DNA of 64,000 bases, taken from contig RWJK01001664.1 in NCBI GenBank assembly GCA_004335835.1, forward strand, positions 1-64,000. The letters are read 5' to 3'. Under the pieces are notes generated by a model that was given only the letters and a program-made list of their open reading frames with translations, had not been told where the DNA came from and did no database searches. The stretch's first letter is position 1, and each line of letters opens with the position of its first letter. The stretch comes from Scenedesmus sp. ARA3 (Eukaryota > Chlorophyta > Chlorophyceae > Sphaeropleales > Scenedesmaceae). Positions 44,665 through 55,700 of the stretch are shown piece after piece. Position numbers and translations under genes: made by a program.

Positions 44665-47600
44665 CAGCAACAAGAGGAGGCAGGTGACATGGCAACTTGG
44701 CTTGGGCCACATATTAACCCTTCCTGCAGCTAACAGTGTGCTGTTGGCACACAGCAGCCCATCCATCCTGAAATGAGGCAGTGCCTGAAAAGGGATAGGA
44801 CACATGAGCTCTTCACTGCGATGGAAAACTTCGGCAAGTCGCTTGGTGGCCAACCTGATGTGGCCTAGGAGTTCCCACATGGTGTGATACACTGGCCTGC
44901 TGCATGCAGCTGCTGCCGCGCAGCCCACTGCATTCGGTGCCGCGTTGTGCCTTCTGCCGCAGCACAACCAACGCCTAGTGCACATGTGCTGCACACAGCA
45001 GGGCCAAGCCGTCACTGCCCCTGTATCTTGGAGGGTGACAAGCAGATGACAATGCCATGCTGCGCTCACACACGCTGCCACAAAGCCCACCTGACTGCTG
45101 CTTTGGGTGCAGATCGCGCCTCCGCCACTGCCAGCAGCGCCCTGGCTGCAGGACCCTCCAGCAGCGCCACAAGCAGCGCAGCAGCCAGCAGCCGCACCTG
45201 CAACAGTGCGGAAAGCACAGCGGATCATGAGATGTAACAAAATGTTGTGACTGCAGGACCCTCCAGTAGACCCGCCAGCGGTGCAGCAGCCAGCAGCCGC
45301 ACCTGTAACAGTGTGTAAAGCACAGCAGTTTGGCATAATGAGAAGTAACAAGATGTGGCCGCTGGGCCTTTTAGCAGCGCCACCAGCAGCACAGCAGCCA
45401 GCAGCCGCACCTGCAACAGTGCAAGTGGGGTGCAGAGTTTGGCAAGTTGTGATGTAACATGTGGCTGCAGGACCCTCCAGAAGTGCTGCAAGCAGCGCAG
45501 CAGCCAGCAGCCGCACAAGCCTGCAGAGGCAAATGCCAGTGCGCGCCCCACCTTGTTGCAAGGATCGTTCATCAGCAGCGTCAGCAGGTGTGGCACATGC
45601 TGTGCAGATCATCTTGTTGCAAAAATACAGAACACCGTCGGCAGGTGTGGCGCATGTCCTCAGTTTAGGATAACTCATCAAGGATAACTCATCAGCTTCG
45701 TCGGCATGGTAAAGCTTATGTTGCGCAGCTCACCTTGACGCATGGGTCATACAGCAGCACCGTCAGCAGGTGTGGCATAACATTGAATTGTGCAGCTCAC
45801 CTTGATGCAGGGGTCATACAGCAGCACCGTCAGCAGGTGTGGTGACAGCGGCCGGGCCTGCAGCGGCTGCTGGCTCGGCAGCAGCGCAGACAGGTACGGG
45901 TGCAGCAGCTTGGCATCTGCTTGCGCAAGCGCCTGCAGCAGCTGCAGCAGCGCCACACGCACACAATACGCCCTGATAGGGTCCTGCTGCAGCAGCAATG
46001 CCTGCTGCTGCTGCTGCTGTTGAAGGCGCAGCCTCGCGCTGCTGCTGTCGCGGCTGCTGCGGCGGCTGGGGCCCTGTTCACTGTCACTTGTGTCACTCCA
46101 CTCGCTGCAAGACTCTACGTCACTGAACAGCTCTTGCTGCTGCTGCTGCTGCTGCGGTTGTGCTGCATTGCCTGCAGGCGCTGCGTCTGATGCTGCTGCA
46201 GCTGCACCACGCGCATGGGGTGGCCTATAGCGAGACGGACTGCTGGTTGGGGTGCCACTGTTGCTGCTGCCGCCGCCCACACCACTCACTGCTGCTGCTG
46301 CTGCTGCCGCTAGGGGCACTGGAGGTGCTGCTGCGCCCTGCGATGATGACAGCGTACTGCTGCCAACAGAGCTGCTGTTGCTGTTTGCAACGCCTGACAG
46401 TCGTTGCTGCACTAAGCTTGCACGATCTGCTGCCACTTCTTGCTGTTGCTGCTGCGGCTGCGGCTGCTGGTGTGTGCCATATGTGAACAGCTTGCGCGCT
46501 GCTTCTGTGATGGGTGCTGCATAGCTCTGCAGACCCTGCTTGTCCTCTGCAACTGCATACTGCAGTGCCGCCAGCAGCGCTGCGTAGTACTTTGCATGCT
46601 GCGCATCTTCCTGCAAGCGGTTGCTGCTGCCGCTGCTGCTGCCACCGCTGCTGTTACCCCTGCTAGTTGTGCCGCCGCCGCTGCTGATGCTGCTACTGCT
46701 GCTGCTGCTGCTGCATGCAGCAGTCAGCGCATCCACAAGTGTGCGCGTGATGTGGCTGACCTCCTCTGAAGACAGGCCGCAGCTGCTAGCCCTCCTGCAC
46801 AGCTGACCCAACACATGCACAGCTGCGTGTGCTACATCACAACTGTGGTCCCGCTGCTGCTGCTGCTGCTGCTGGAGCTCCTGCTGGTCAAGGCCGACAC
46901 TTAAACAGCCACCGCTGCTCCACAGGCTGCTGCCTGCAGCAGGCCGTAGCTGTGCCAGTGACTGCAGCAGTGTCAGCACTGCTGCACGCTCATGCACAAC
47001 CAAAGCAGGCAGCTGCTGCGGCAGCAGGGCACCTATTGCATTGATGGCTGCAACCTGTAGCCGCGCCTGCAGCTCACCTACTTCTGCAGCACTGCCGCTG
47101 CTGCTATAGCTGATGCTGACCGTTCGTCCATGATGCATGTCTGCCCATTGCCGCAAGCAGCTGCACACAGCAGTCGCAGCTTGCGATGGCAGCAGCTGCA
47201 GCTGCGGCTGCGGCTGCTGGAGTTGCTGCTGTTGCTGCGCATGCTTAAGGTGTCTGCTGGACTGCTGCTGCTGCTCTGCAGCTGACAGCACAGTGCTTGC
47301 TAGCTCACAGTAGCTGCAGCAGGCCTGCAACAGCACCAGCAGTTGCCGCTCTTGCTGTTGGTCCTGCGTGCCTGTTGCCTGCTCGTGTTGGCTGCTGAGC
47401 ATGCTGCTGGTGTGGTGTGTCAGCTGCTGCCCTAGCACCACTAGGCCATTGGCCACCTGTTGCAGCAGCACACCACATGGAAAAACACATCATCAGTTGT
47501 GCCTGTGGAGTGAACCTGCTGGGTGCACGTCTTGTGAGTATGAAGACGACCGTCAATCACCAGCTGTGCACCAGCCTCCCATCTGTCTGCAAGCCTACAT

Positions 47601-48156
47601 GCAGCAAGAAAGCCACAGGTGCTGGAAGCCTCACCCCTGCCGTGGCTGCTTCCATGCAGCTGACATGAAGCAAGAAAGCCACAGGTGCCAAACAGCCTTA
47701 CCCCTGCCGTAGCTGCTGTGTATGATGCGGGGTTGGCTGCTGCTGCTGCAGCCAGGGTGCTGGTTGCTGCTGTGATGGACTGCAGGCTGGCTGCCCCTTG
47801 CAGCAGCACTTCCTGCAAGCACAAGGACAGTTCCGGCAGCAAAGCTTGAGGAATTGATGCTTTGCACAAAGAACAGTGCATGAAACCTCGTGTACCAGTG
47901 CGTGTGCACCCACAGACTGTTTGCCAGCTGCTGCCTGGCCAATGATAAAGCAACGCACAGGGGACTGCACTCTTGCAGGCAGTCATGCTCAGATGACCAA
48001 AGTCATACGTCCCATTTGCACAGATCTAGGTGATGAGGAGGGGTGCTGGGCTGCTCCGCTGGCAGGACCATGCGGTCTTGCCTAGGGCTTGCTGACCTGC
48101 TGTAGGGGACCCATGCACTCCCGCCATTCCACAGCAGATCCAGACCGTCTCCACAT
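41034..48156 (-). CDS. HEATR6: HEATR6-like HEAT-repeat protein
   Basis: Seven minus-strand exons (48156-48097, 47812-47702, 47456-45801, 45197-45091, 44626-42616, 42392-42097, 41592-41034) join in phase to 1599 residues. HEATR6-like signposts appear in order: SPSRYRPPHARG; the acidic VESCSEWSDTSDSEQGPSR; SPHLLTVLLYDPCIK running into VRLLAAALLVALLEGPAARA; RGFTTVSTSLGHMLLALHAG; APYDRLPGHLL; and near the end SPKVVWNAAYAAAGLLQNSC followed by LKIKTHAAAALAAVGSR. Between them are helical HEAT repeats with poly-Ala/Ser/Gln inserts. HEAT proteins are protein-interaction scaffolds; the molecular role of HEATR6 is not settled. The first exon (MWRRSGSAVEWRECMGPLQQ) is the weakest part: its donor is GTCAGC. 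Several junctions carry echoes. Confidence 0.8.
41685..41770 (-). repeat. Echo of the HEATR6-like last-exon start
   Basis: The bases encoding YIPGLSAQLQASLLHLLSL with a GTAG acceptor copy the start of the last exon about 160 bases upstream of the true acceptor. Confidence 0.9.
41925..42015 (-). repeat. Echo of the HEATR6-like penultimate-exon end
   Basis: The segment from LEGNSSSS to GSFPNFR with its CAG|GTACGC donor repeats the end of the 42392-42097 exon, downstream of it. The Ala run of the original is replaced by Cys/Trp codons through a frame change. Confidence 0.87.
45240..45535 (-). repeat. Three echoes of the HEATR6-like VRLLAA exon start
   Basis: GTGCGGCTGCTGGCTGCTG with its CAG acceptor and the following LLEGP codons occurs near 45300, 45411 and, lacking a clean acceptor, 45515, all upstream of the exon used (45197). 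The copies are about 110 bases apart and diverge after the first 55-60 bases. Confidence 0.9.
45545..45790 (-). repeat. Two echoes of the HEATR6-like 47456-45801 exon end
   Basis: The exon end SPHLLTVLLYDPCIK plus the AAG|GTGAGC donor recurs at about 45732-45780 (PHLLTVLLYDPCVK, same donor) and 45545-45600 (PHLLTLLMNDPCNK, donor GTGGGG). Both lie downstream of the true exon. Confidence 0.92.
47575..47700 (-). repeat. Echo of the HEATR6-like second-exon end
   Basis: The bases GGCAGGGGTAAGGCTG at the exon 2 donor, with the following CACCTGTGGCTTTCTTGCT intron bases, recur as GGCAGGGGTGAGGCTTCC plus the same intron stretch about 60 bases downstream. Confidence 0.85.
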
Positions 48157-48566
48157 GGCTTGATTCGTGTAACAAACAACTTCTAATACGCTGGCATTGC
48201 TTCTACTCTAGCATGCTGCCTTCTGAGACCAAGGGGTCCCCAAGGGTGGATGAAAAGAACAGTACACTGTGCGCGCCACAGCTGCTGCTGGCTGCGATGA
48301 ACCAAACCACAAACACGCACACCGTCACACAAGTCATTTGGTAGCCGTTTACCTGCGCCAGCAGCACATGCTGACGACTTGAGCCCTTTGTGCCAGAACA
48401 CTCGTTGCTCGTTTGTCCCACGCCGTTAGTATGATCCACAGTAGCCTCTGAAGGTTTGAAAGTATTGAGAAGAAAGTGTATCAAAGGCCACTCGGCGACA
48501 GAGCGTACGGATCATAGCTTTGCATTTTCAAACTCTGGGCCAGCCAGCAAAAGGCATCAACTCGAC
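48157..48566. promoter_or_regulatory. Shared divergent promoter region
   Basis: About 410 bases separate the putative HEATR6-like start (-) from the DNAJC9-like start (+). Such a short head-to-head gap implies a bidirectional promoter. No TATA box or strong repeated motif is visible. Confidence 0.5.
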
Positions 48567-51500
48567 ATGCCAAAACAGGAGAGCCTTTACGAGGTAAATG
48601 TATGGCACGGCCTCCATGTGGCTTCGGCACTCGCTGCCTACATGTTTTGACACCATGTGCCTCTCTGCTGCAGATGCTGGGTCTGGAAAAGGAGGCCAGC
48701 CAGGTAACAGCAGCAGCCTGCACCTATGGCGATGTGCCTCGTTGCATTTTGGTTACATTGCAACCGCTTGTCCTTTCCAGCAGCAGCAGCGGGCAACCTC
48801 TGCCGGTTGCCAGCAAGAGTGAGCAGTGTTGTGCTGTGCCATGCTGTGTGCTGCAGGCAGACATCAAGAAGGCGTACTACAAGCTAGCGCTGCAATGGCA
48901 CCCAGACCGTAACCCTGACCCAGTGAGTAACATAGGCAGTACACTTTGGCAGTCTTTGGATCAATCTGTGAAGGACCGTTGCTCTGCAGCCTCGAAACAG
49001 CTTGCCGGATGCACCAGCTGCCATGACAGCACCCCACCAGCTCCGTAGCTGCGCTAGGCACGCCTTGGAGCCTGGTGTCAAGCCTGCATTGCATACAGAT
49101 GAGCAACAAGATCTGCTAACGGACGCGTGTGGTTGCTGGTCATGCCTTGCAGGAGGCCACCGCCAAGTTCCAGGCCCTGCAGCGCATCTACGAAGTGCTC
49201 AGCGACCCTGTCAAGTGAGCTGCAGGCGGCGCTGTGTGCAATCTAGTCTGCTCAAATACATTTGCAACCTTCAACATGTTGTGACTCAAGTTTTGGTTTA
49301 GATGGTTGTGATAGGTGTTGCAGGGGTTTGAGTTTGCAGCCAGCAATAAATACTGCAGTTGACATGGCAGCTGCTCCCAACCCTTGCTCGCACATCACCA
49401 GTAGCAGCTGCTGCATCTGAAAAGGAGGCAGTTGCAGTGACAATCAGTTACGCTTGTGTGCTGTGCATTGCTGCCACGTTGCAGGCGCAAGCTGTACGAC
49501 AACACAGGCAGCTTGCAGGAGTGTGAGGACATGGTGCAGGTGCGGCAGCTGCCTTTTGTGTCAATGCTGCACTGTACTCCACCTTGAGAGTGAAGAGTTT
49601 GAGTCAGTGATCTTTCCGCGCGCCAGTGCAGCCTTGTTGATTGTGCATGAGTGTGAGGACATGTTGCAGGTGCTGCTTGCCAACGCGCATTGCTTGGTGT
49701 CTCTGAACTCACACGCAGTGCATGTGTGTGGCACTGCCCCTTTGAATCCATACACAGCACACATGCTCAACAGTGTGGTCAACAAAGCAGCCACACCCAT
49801 TGCATGCCCACCGCGGTGTCCCACATGTGCGCCGCGCTGCCCCTGCAGGGTGACAACTTCTCAGAGCTGTACGCCGCCTTCCGCGAGGCCACCAAAGTGA
49901 CAGAAGAGGACGTAGACTCCTTTGCGGTGAGTGGAGTAGCGGCTCGCTGGGCAAGAGCCGGGTCGGGTCGTAGTCGCGAAGTGTGTTGCAGCATGTTTAG
50001 TAATTGAGGCACGGCAGCAGCGCTGGCCAGCTGACAAAGCACAAGGGCGCAACATGATTCCTGTTGTTGACCTATTCCCTTTAGGGCAGCAATGTGTTTT
50101 GACCTGCATGCAATCATGCTTGCGGGTCAAGTACCGCGCTCAGCAGAGGAGCGCAGTAGGGCGGCGCGCCGACCTGCAGCGTCTGGTCAACGTGTACAAA
50201 CGCATCTGAGCACGCATCACTTCTCACTATGTGTGTGCTGCACGCCAATTTGCCTGCAGGTCAAGTACCGCGGCTCTGCGGAGGAGCGTGCAGACCTGCT
50301 GCAGCTGGTCAACAGGTTCAGGGGCGATATGCGCGCCGTGTTTGACTGGCTGATGCTGTCGCGGACTGACCTGGACAGCCACAGGTTCAGGGACACACTG
50401 GAGCAGGCAGTGGCGGCAGGTAGGTCAAAACTCTGCAGGTGCTAGGGTGGAATGGGTTCAGTGATGGTTGTCACGTTTGCAGTTTAATGCCAGCTGATCG
50501 TGCTTGCAGCTAGGCAGCCACAGCTCCAGGGACACATTGGAGCAGGCAGTGGCGGCAGGTAGGGTGGCAGTCATTTGGACGCACCTTGGCATTCTGCGGT
50601 GAACTGCTTGCTGCTGATGCGGCTGCCCGCCACATGGGTGCACCATCTTGTTTCTCACCACCTGCCTGCCTTGCCTGCCTGCCTACCTTGTCTTTCCGCA
50701 CCCAAACACACTGCATCAGCTGCTGGGTGAGCACTGACTGCTGTGCAGGCGAGCGCAAGGCAAAAATGGACTGTTACACCCAAAACATCTGTCACTCACA
50801 CCTGCACACCAATTCTTCTTACACCTCATCAAACCTGGTCTTGCTTCACCCGATCACACCCCAACACAACTGCTTGCAGGCGAGGTCAAAGCCTACAAGG
50901 CGTACAAGGCCTGGTCAGCTTCTGTTGCAGCCACGCCACGCCCCACTGCTGACCCACTCGCACCCCCAAAGCCCAGCAAGAAAAAGAAGGGCAGCAGGCA
51001 AGGAGAAGGGGATGACAGCATGGCCCTGGTGGCAGCCATCAGGGGCAAGGTGAGTGGCTGCGGGTCAGGCGGAAGTTACGACAGCGTGCGTCGCTTGTGT
51101 GGTCAACGGCTATTATCAAGCTTAGGGAAGGCAGTGTTCTGCGTATTGTCCGTATACGCCAAAGGGGTTAATCGTTGTGTATGCGGCAGATGCGGCGAAG
51201 TTGTATCAGCGCCTAAGCCTTCTGGGAGGGCCTTTCAGCCATGTAATGCTGTGACTGATGGTACGCCTGCTTGTAACATGCCTGCAGGGTGGTGCTGCCT
51301 TCAACGGCGTGCTTGCCTCGCTTGAGGCAAAGTATGCCGGCAAAAGCAAGGGCAGCAGCAGCAAAGCCAAAGCAGCAGCAGGCGGCAGCAGCAAGAACAA
51401 GCAGGGCGGCGGCAAGAAGCAGCAGAAGCGGCAGGCAACGCCAAGCAGTGAAGACGAGGATGATGAGGAAGAGGCAGCAGCAGCAGGCAGTGATAGTGAC

Positions 51501-51800
51501 GGTGGCAGCAGCATAATCGCTGATGATGATGACGGCGATGATGTGGCGGCTGCAGCGGAGCCGACTGACGAGGAGTTTGCCGCTGCGCGCGCACGCCTGG
51601 AGCAGCGGATGAAAGGGCAGCAGGGGCCAGGCACAGCAGCAGCTGGCAAGAGAAAAGGGCAGCAGCAGCAGCAGCAGCAGCAGAAGACAAAGACAAAGAC
51701 AAAGAAGAAGCAGGCAGCCGGGGACCAGATGGCAGCAGCAGGTGCTAAGCAGAAGAAAGCAGCTGCTGGGGCCACTGCCAAGCGGCTGAAGAAAGCCTGA
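48567..51800 (+). CDS. DNAJC9: DNAJC9-like J-domain co-chaperone
   Basis: Nine exons (48567-48593, 48674-48703, 48857-48922, 49153-49214, 49485-49539, 49849-49926, 50260-50419, 50880-51049, 51288-51800) join in phase to 386 residues. The J domain spans about 6-70 with the HPD triad at 34-36 (WHPDRNPDP) and the helix YYKLALQ; it would stimulate an Hsp70. Then, in DNAJC9 order: YDNTGSLQE, a FSELYAAFREATKVTEEDVD segment, KYRGSAEERADLLQLVNRFR with GDM, an AGEVKAYKAYK region, and ALVAAIRGK. Human DNAJC9 is also an H3-H4 histone chaperone acting through this C-terminal part. The last exon adds an acidic stretch (SEDEDDEEE) between lysine-rich runs, a longer tail than in the human protein and probably nuclear. 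Exons 5 and 7 are echoed. Confidence 0.9.
49640..49680 (+). repeat. Echo of DNAJC9 exon 5 end
   Basis: GAGTGTGAGGACATGTTGCAG followed by GTG copies the exon 5 end and donor about 110 bases downstream of it. Confidence 0.85.
50120..50205 (+). repeat. Echo of DNAJC9 exon 7 start
   Basis: A GGTCAAGTACCGCGCTCAGC stretch, then CGCCGACCTGCAGCGTCTGG, copies the exon 7 start with small insertions, upstream of the true acceptor. Confidence 0.8.
50510..50570 (+). repeat. Echo of DNAJC9 exon 7 end
   Basis: The bases from AGCCACAG to GCGGCAG|GTAGG at the exon 7 donor are repeated about 145 bases downstream with few changes. Confidence 0.9.
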
Positions 51801-52782
51801 TGCAGTTCAAGGGTGGGTTGAATCATTTTTGTGTGTCATCGATTCACCCGTTGTGGCGCAGCCTGCTGGCTAGCGGCAGGCATGGTGTTTTCAGCGCACG
51901 TGTTGTGCATTGAGGCTCTGCCTCTTCAGCGGCTGCAGCCAGCTGGCGCGGTCTACTTCTGACGCATACGCTCTACACACAGTTATCAATGAGATTATCA
52001 TTGGCTCCCCAAACTGGCGAGGTTATCTGTGTGTAAGTGCCAGAAAGTGAGTCTGTGTCGGAGATTTTGGGGGTCGGGGCGCACGGCAGTGCGCTGTGAG
52101 CAATTCACATTTCTGCATGCCTGTGGGCTGATGTTTGCCTCCAAATCCCTGGGCTGTAGCTGCTGCATCACGTACTTCCTGCTGGTGAGGTAAGCTCTGC
52201 CGCAGCCACTGGTCAATCTATTGCCTGCTTGGCATGCAAGTAGTCACTTGCACTTGAGATGTGCTGCTGCGGTGCAGCAGCCCACAGACAGTCATGGCTC
52301 CAGCAATGGGTTCGTGCAGGACTCCATGAAAGTCTCTTGCGACTGCACTGCTGCTCCAAGACCTTCAGGTGCGAGTAACTGGCACCAATACACTCCGCCC
52401 TGCCAGCTACGTGACGTGACAGTTGCAGAACCCTAGCCAGCACCAAGTTCGCAGGCGTTCCTTGACTGTTCACACGTAGTTTCGTCTTTCTGTTTTAGTG
52501 CTGATCGACAACACACCATCACGCAGGATACGTGTTCAAAAAGATGCGACACCGTTTGTGCCAGGATGTTCGCGGCTCTGGCTGCCTGTGAGCCAGCCTT
52601 GGCTTTAAACAGTACTTCGTTAGTCTGGGGAAGTTCTAGTTGGTGAGTTCTGAGGCAAGCTTGAGCGTCTTGCACGTCAACACTGTTGCTGTCAACTCCG
52701 AAAGACGAGCACTGCCGCTGCCTCTGCGTGCAGTTTGAGGCTCGTGACAAGAGCAGTCGGCTTTTACAGCTGTAGGCGCTTC
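51801..52782. other. Intergenic region between two plus-strand genes
   Basis: It should contain the DNAJC9-like 3' UTR and the promoter and 5' UTR of the GERALERA gene. TGTAA at 52032-52036 is a candidate poly(A) signal. No gene is seen. Confidence 0.5.
52032..52036 (+). terminator. Possible TGTAA poly(A) signal for the DNAJC9-like gene
   Basis: TGTAA, the common green-algal poly(A) signal, lies about 230 bases after the stop codon. Support is positional only. Confidence 0.35.
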
Positions 52783-55700
52783 ATGGCTTACAGCAGCAGC
52801 AGCCAGCATGCTGCTTACTCAGCAGCAAAGCAGCAGCACCACCTCTTGGCACTGCAAGGCGTGCATGCACCCCTTCTGAGCAGCCGTAGACGGTCTCCCT
52901 TACCGGCAGCTGCTGCTAGTCCTTTTCGGTGTCAGCCTAGCATATGTTCCCGGCGTTCGCATCGCTCTTCTGGGCTGATCCACAGCCACAGCGGCCAGCT
53001 ATGGCAACAACAGCAGCTACCCCACCAGCAGCTGCTGCCGCTGGATCCTAGGGCCGTGCTTGTTAGCCGCATCCTCAATAGCAGAGCATATTCGTCTTTC
53101 AAAGAGAGCAGCGGCAGTGGCCAGCCAGCAGTGGCCAGCCAGCAGTGGCCAGCCAGCAGTGGCCAGCCAGCAGAAGCTGCCAGTCACCAGGATACACTTG
53201 CAGGACAAAGCGCAAGCAAACAGCCGCAGCCTGGTGCTCCCTCCGGACACCACCAGCACCACCACCACCAGCAGCAGGAGCTTGCAGGAACTTCCACTGA
53301 TGGCACAACAAGCAGCAGCAGCAGCAGTAGCATCAGCCGACCGCCAGCTGCTCCTGGCAACAGCTCAGCAGCTCCTGAACACAGCGCAGCAGAGCACAGC
53401 CACCAGCAGCAGCATGCAGTACAAGGTCACGGGGCCGAGCATGGGCACGGACACGGAGAGCACGGCGGGGCGCATGGCGCTGCTCACCAGCTGCAGCACA
53501 GAGCCACTGAAAAGATGACCTTCCAGTTTCTGGAGAAGGTGAGTGCACAGCAAAATGGCTGGTACGAGATTGTGCAGCAGCGGCAGCAGTACGCGCAACG
53601 TAACAGGCGACGATCTGGGCTGTGGGGCAGAATAGCAGCAGCAGCAGCAGCAGGGATGGCACAGGTGGTGGAACGAGCAGATGCTCAAGTGTGCAAGTGA
53701 AGCAAGCTGTGTTGCAGCTATAGAGATAGTAAAATCAACTGTGGCTAGGAGTACTATAGACTTGGGCTGGGGCTGTCTTGTGGTAACTGGGTGTTGTGCT
53801 GTCCCTTTCTTGCAGGTGGCTGAAAGGATGACAGAGCGCTTTGGAGAGCGGGTGAGATTTGCGCCGCCTTGCTGCTGCACTGCTGCTGTCTTGCTGCTGC
53901 ACACTCTACTGCACCCTCAGCCAGCGCTGCTGCTGCACTGATGTGCACTGAGAGAGGATAGGACATGTGGGCCCTGCCCCCACCTTGGATAGTATGAGCC
54001 ACTGCACTGCTGCGCTGCACTGCTGCACCCCCTGGCCTGTTTAGCAGTTTTGACAGCAGCAGTGGTGTATGGGCAATGTTGCTGTTCTCCTCACCCCGAT
54101 GCTGGAGCGCTTTGAAGTTTGTTGTGTTCTGTTTGTTCTGAGCAGAGCTAATCTGCAGAGCGGACCTTTGCTTTTTCCCCTGAACCTTGCTTGGTTGTCG
54201 CCCTTTTCATTGCAGGTCACCGAGCGCATTGCGGAGCGCGCAGGAGAGCGGGTGCGCTGTGACAGCTGGAATGGTTGAAGGGCTGCAATATCTACTGCAC
54301 TGTACACCTTAGCCGTGCAGCAGCAGCAGCAGCAAAACAAGAGTCAGCAGCCCTGGATGCATTTACAAAGCAGCGGCTGTGTCAGCGGCTGCTGTTGTGG
54401 CTCACATCACGCGTCCCCTGTCAAGCCATGTTTCATACTGTGTTTTCATTCTTAGCAGACCTTGCCCGACACATGCCTTCGCTGCAGGTGGCTGAAAGGG
54501 CGGGAGAACGCCTGCTGGAACGGGCGGGTGAGCTGTTGCGCTGCTGCGCTTGCTGCACGACGTTCTGTGCGTGCTGCCATCTGTGCATCATCCATGATAC
54601 AGCTACATGCGTGGCTGATGCAAAAGCAGCAGCTAGCGCTGCGTTGCATGCATATATGTCCTGAGCTGCAGATTTAAGTCCTTCGACTCCTGCTTGACAA
54701 ATTCTTTGGTCCCATCACTTGCTTGTTGCTTCAGGTGAACGTGCGCTGGAGCGCGCAGGCGAGCGTGCACTGGAGCGTGCAGGTGGGCAGGGTTGCAGCA
54801 TGACTCATGAGGGTTGCGGGATGACTAATGATATATGATCATTGATAACGGCTGCTGTGCTTCAGCATACTCATCACATCACTCCTGTCAGCGTGTGTCA
54901 AGCTGCCAGACCGCTAGATGGTGGCGTCAAATCGCGTGCCCGTGCAGGTGTGATATATCCGCACTACCTGATGTGTGTTGCTCCTGCACCGTACCTTCCT
55001 GTAGGCGAGCGCGCGCTGGAGCGTGCTGGCGAACGCGCTGTGGAGCGCGTCGGAGAGCGCGCACTAGAAAGGGCAGGCGAGCGCGCACTGGAGCGCGCAG
55101 GTGAGCAGAGAAGGTTTATAAGCATGACTGATTTGCATGTGTTGTGTAGGCCAAGCAGCTGACTTGCTGAGCCTGGGCAGCTTGCAGGAACTGCACAAGT
55201 GGGCTGCAGAAGTACCTGTTTCTTGCCAGGGTTTGTTGCGGCGCAGGAGTTTTGCAGCAGGACTGAGGTATGCCAGCAGCACATGCTTCATGCAGAATAC
55301 ATGCCTGCACGCTGCCTGCCCGTGCCGCGTGGGTCACTCAAATGACTGCCTACCTGCAACACCTGCAGGCGAGCGTGCACTGGAGCGTGCCGGGGAGCGC
55401 GCGCTGGAAAGGGCCGGCGAGCGCGCACTGGAGCGCGCAGGTGAGCAGGCATCACATGTACGGGGCCTGCCAGCAGTTGGGGAGTGGCGGGCGAGCTTTG
55501 CAGTGCAGGGCCTTCAGACCTGCTGATGCTAAGACGTGGTAACATAGTCAGACTGATAGGGACTCAATTGTGTCGACATCGCAAACTGGTCTTGAGACGG
55601 CGGTGGCTGCTGGTGTTCCTGCAGGCGAGCGCGCGCTGGAGCGCGGCGCAGAGCGTGCACTTGAACGGGCGGGAGAGCGTGCACTGGAGCGCGGCGCAGA

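Noticed and set aside
42580..45681. A single 1033-codon minus-strand exon
   Set aside because: Only the part from 44626 leftwards reads as HEATR6-like. The remainder runs in the wrong frame through exon echoes (AGAAAGCC-type repeats) and an intron.
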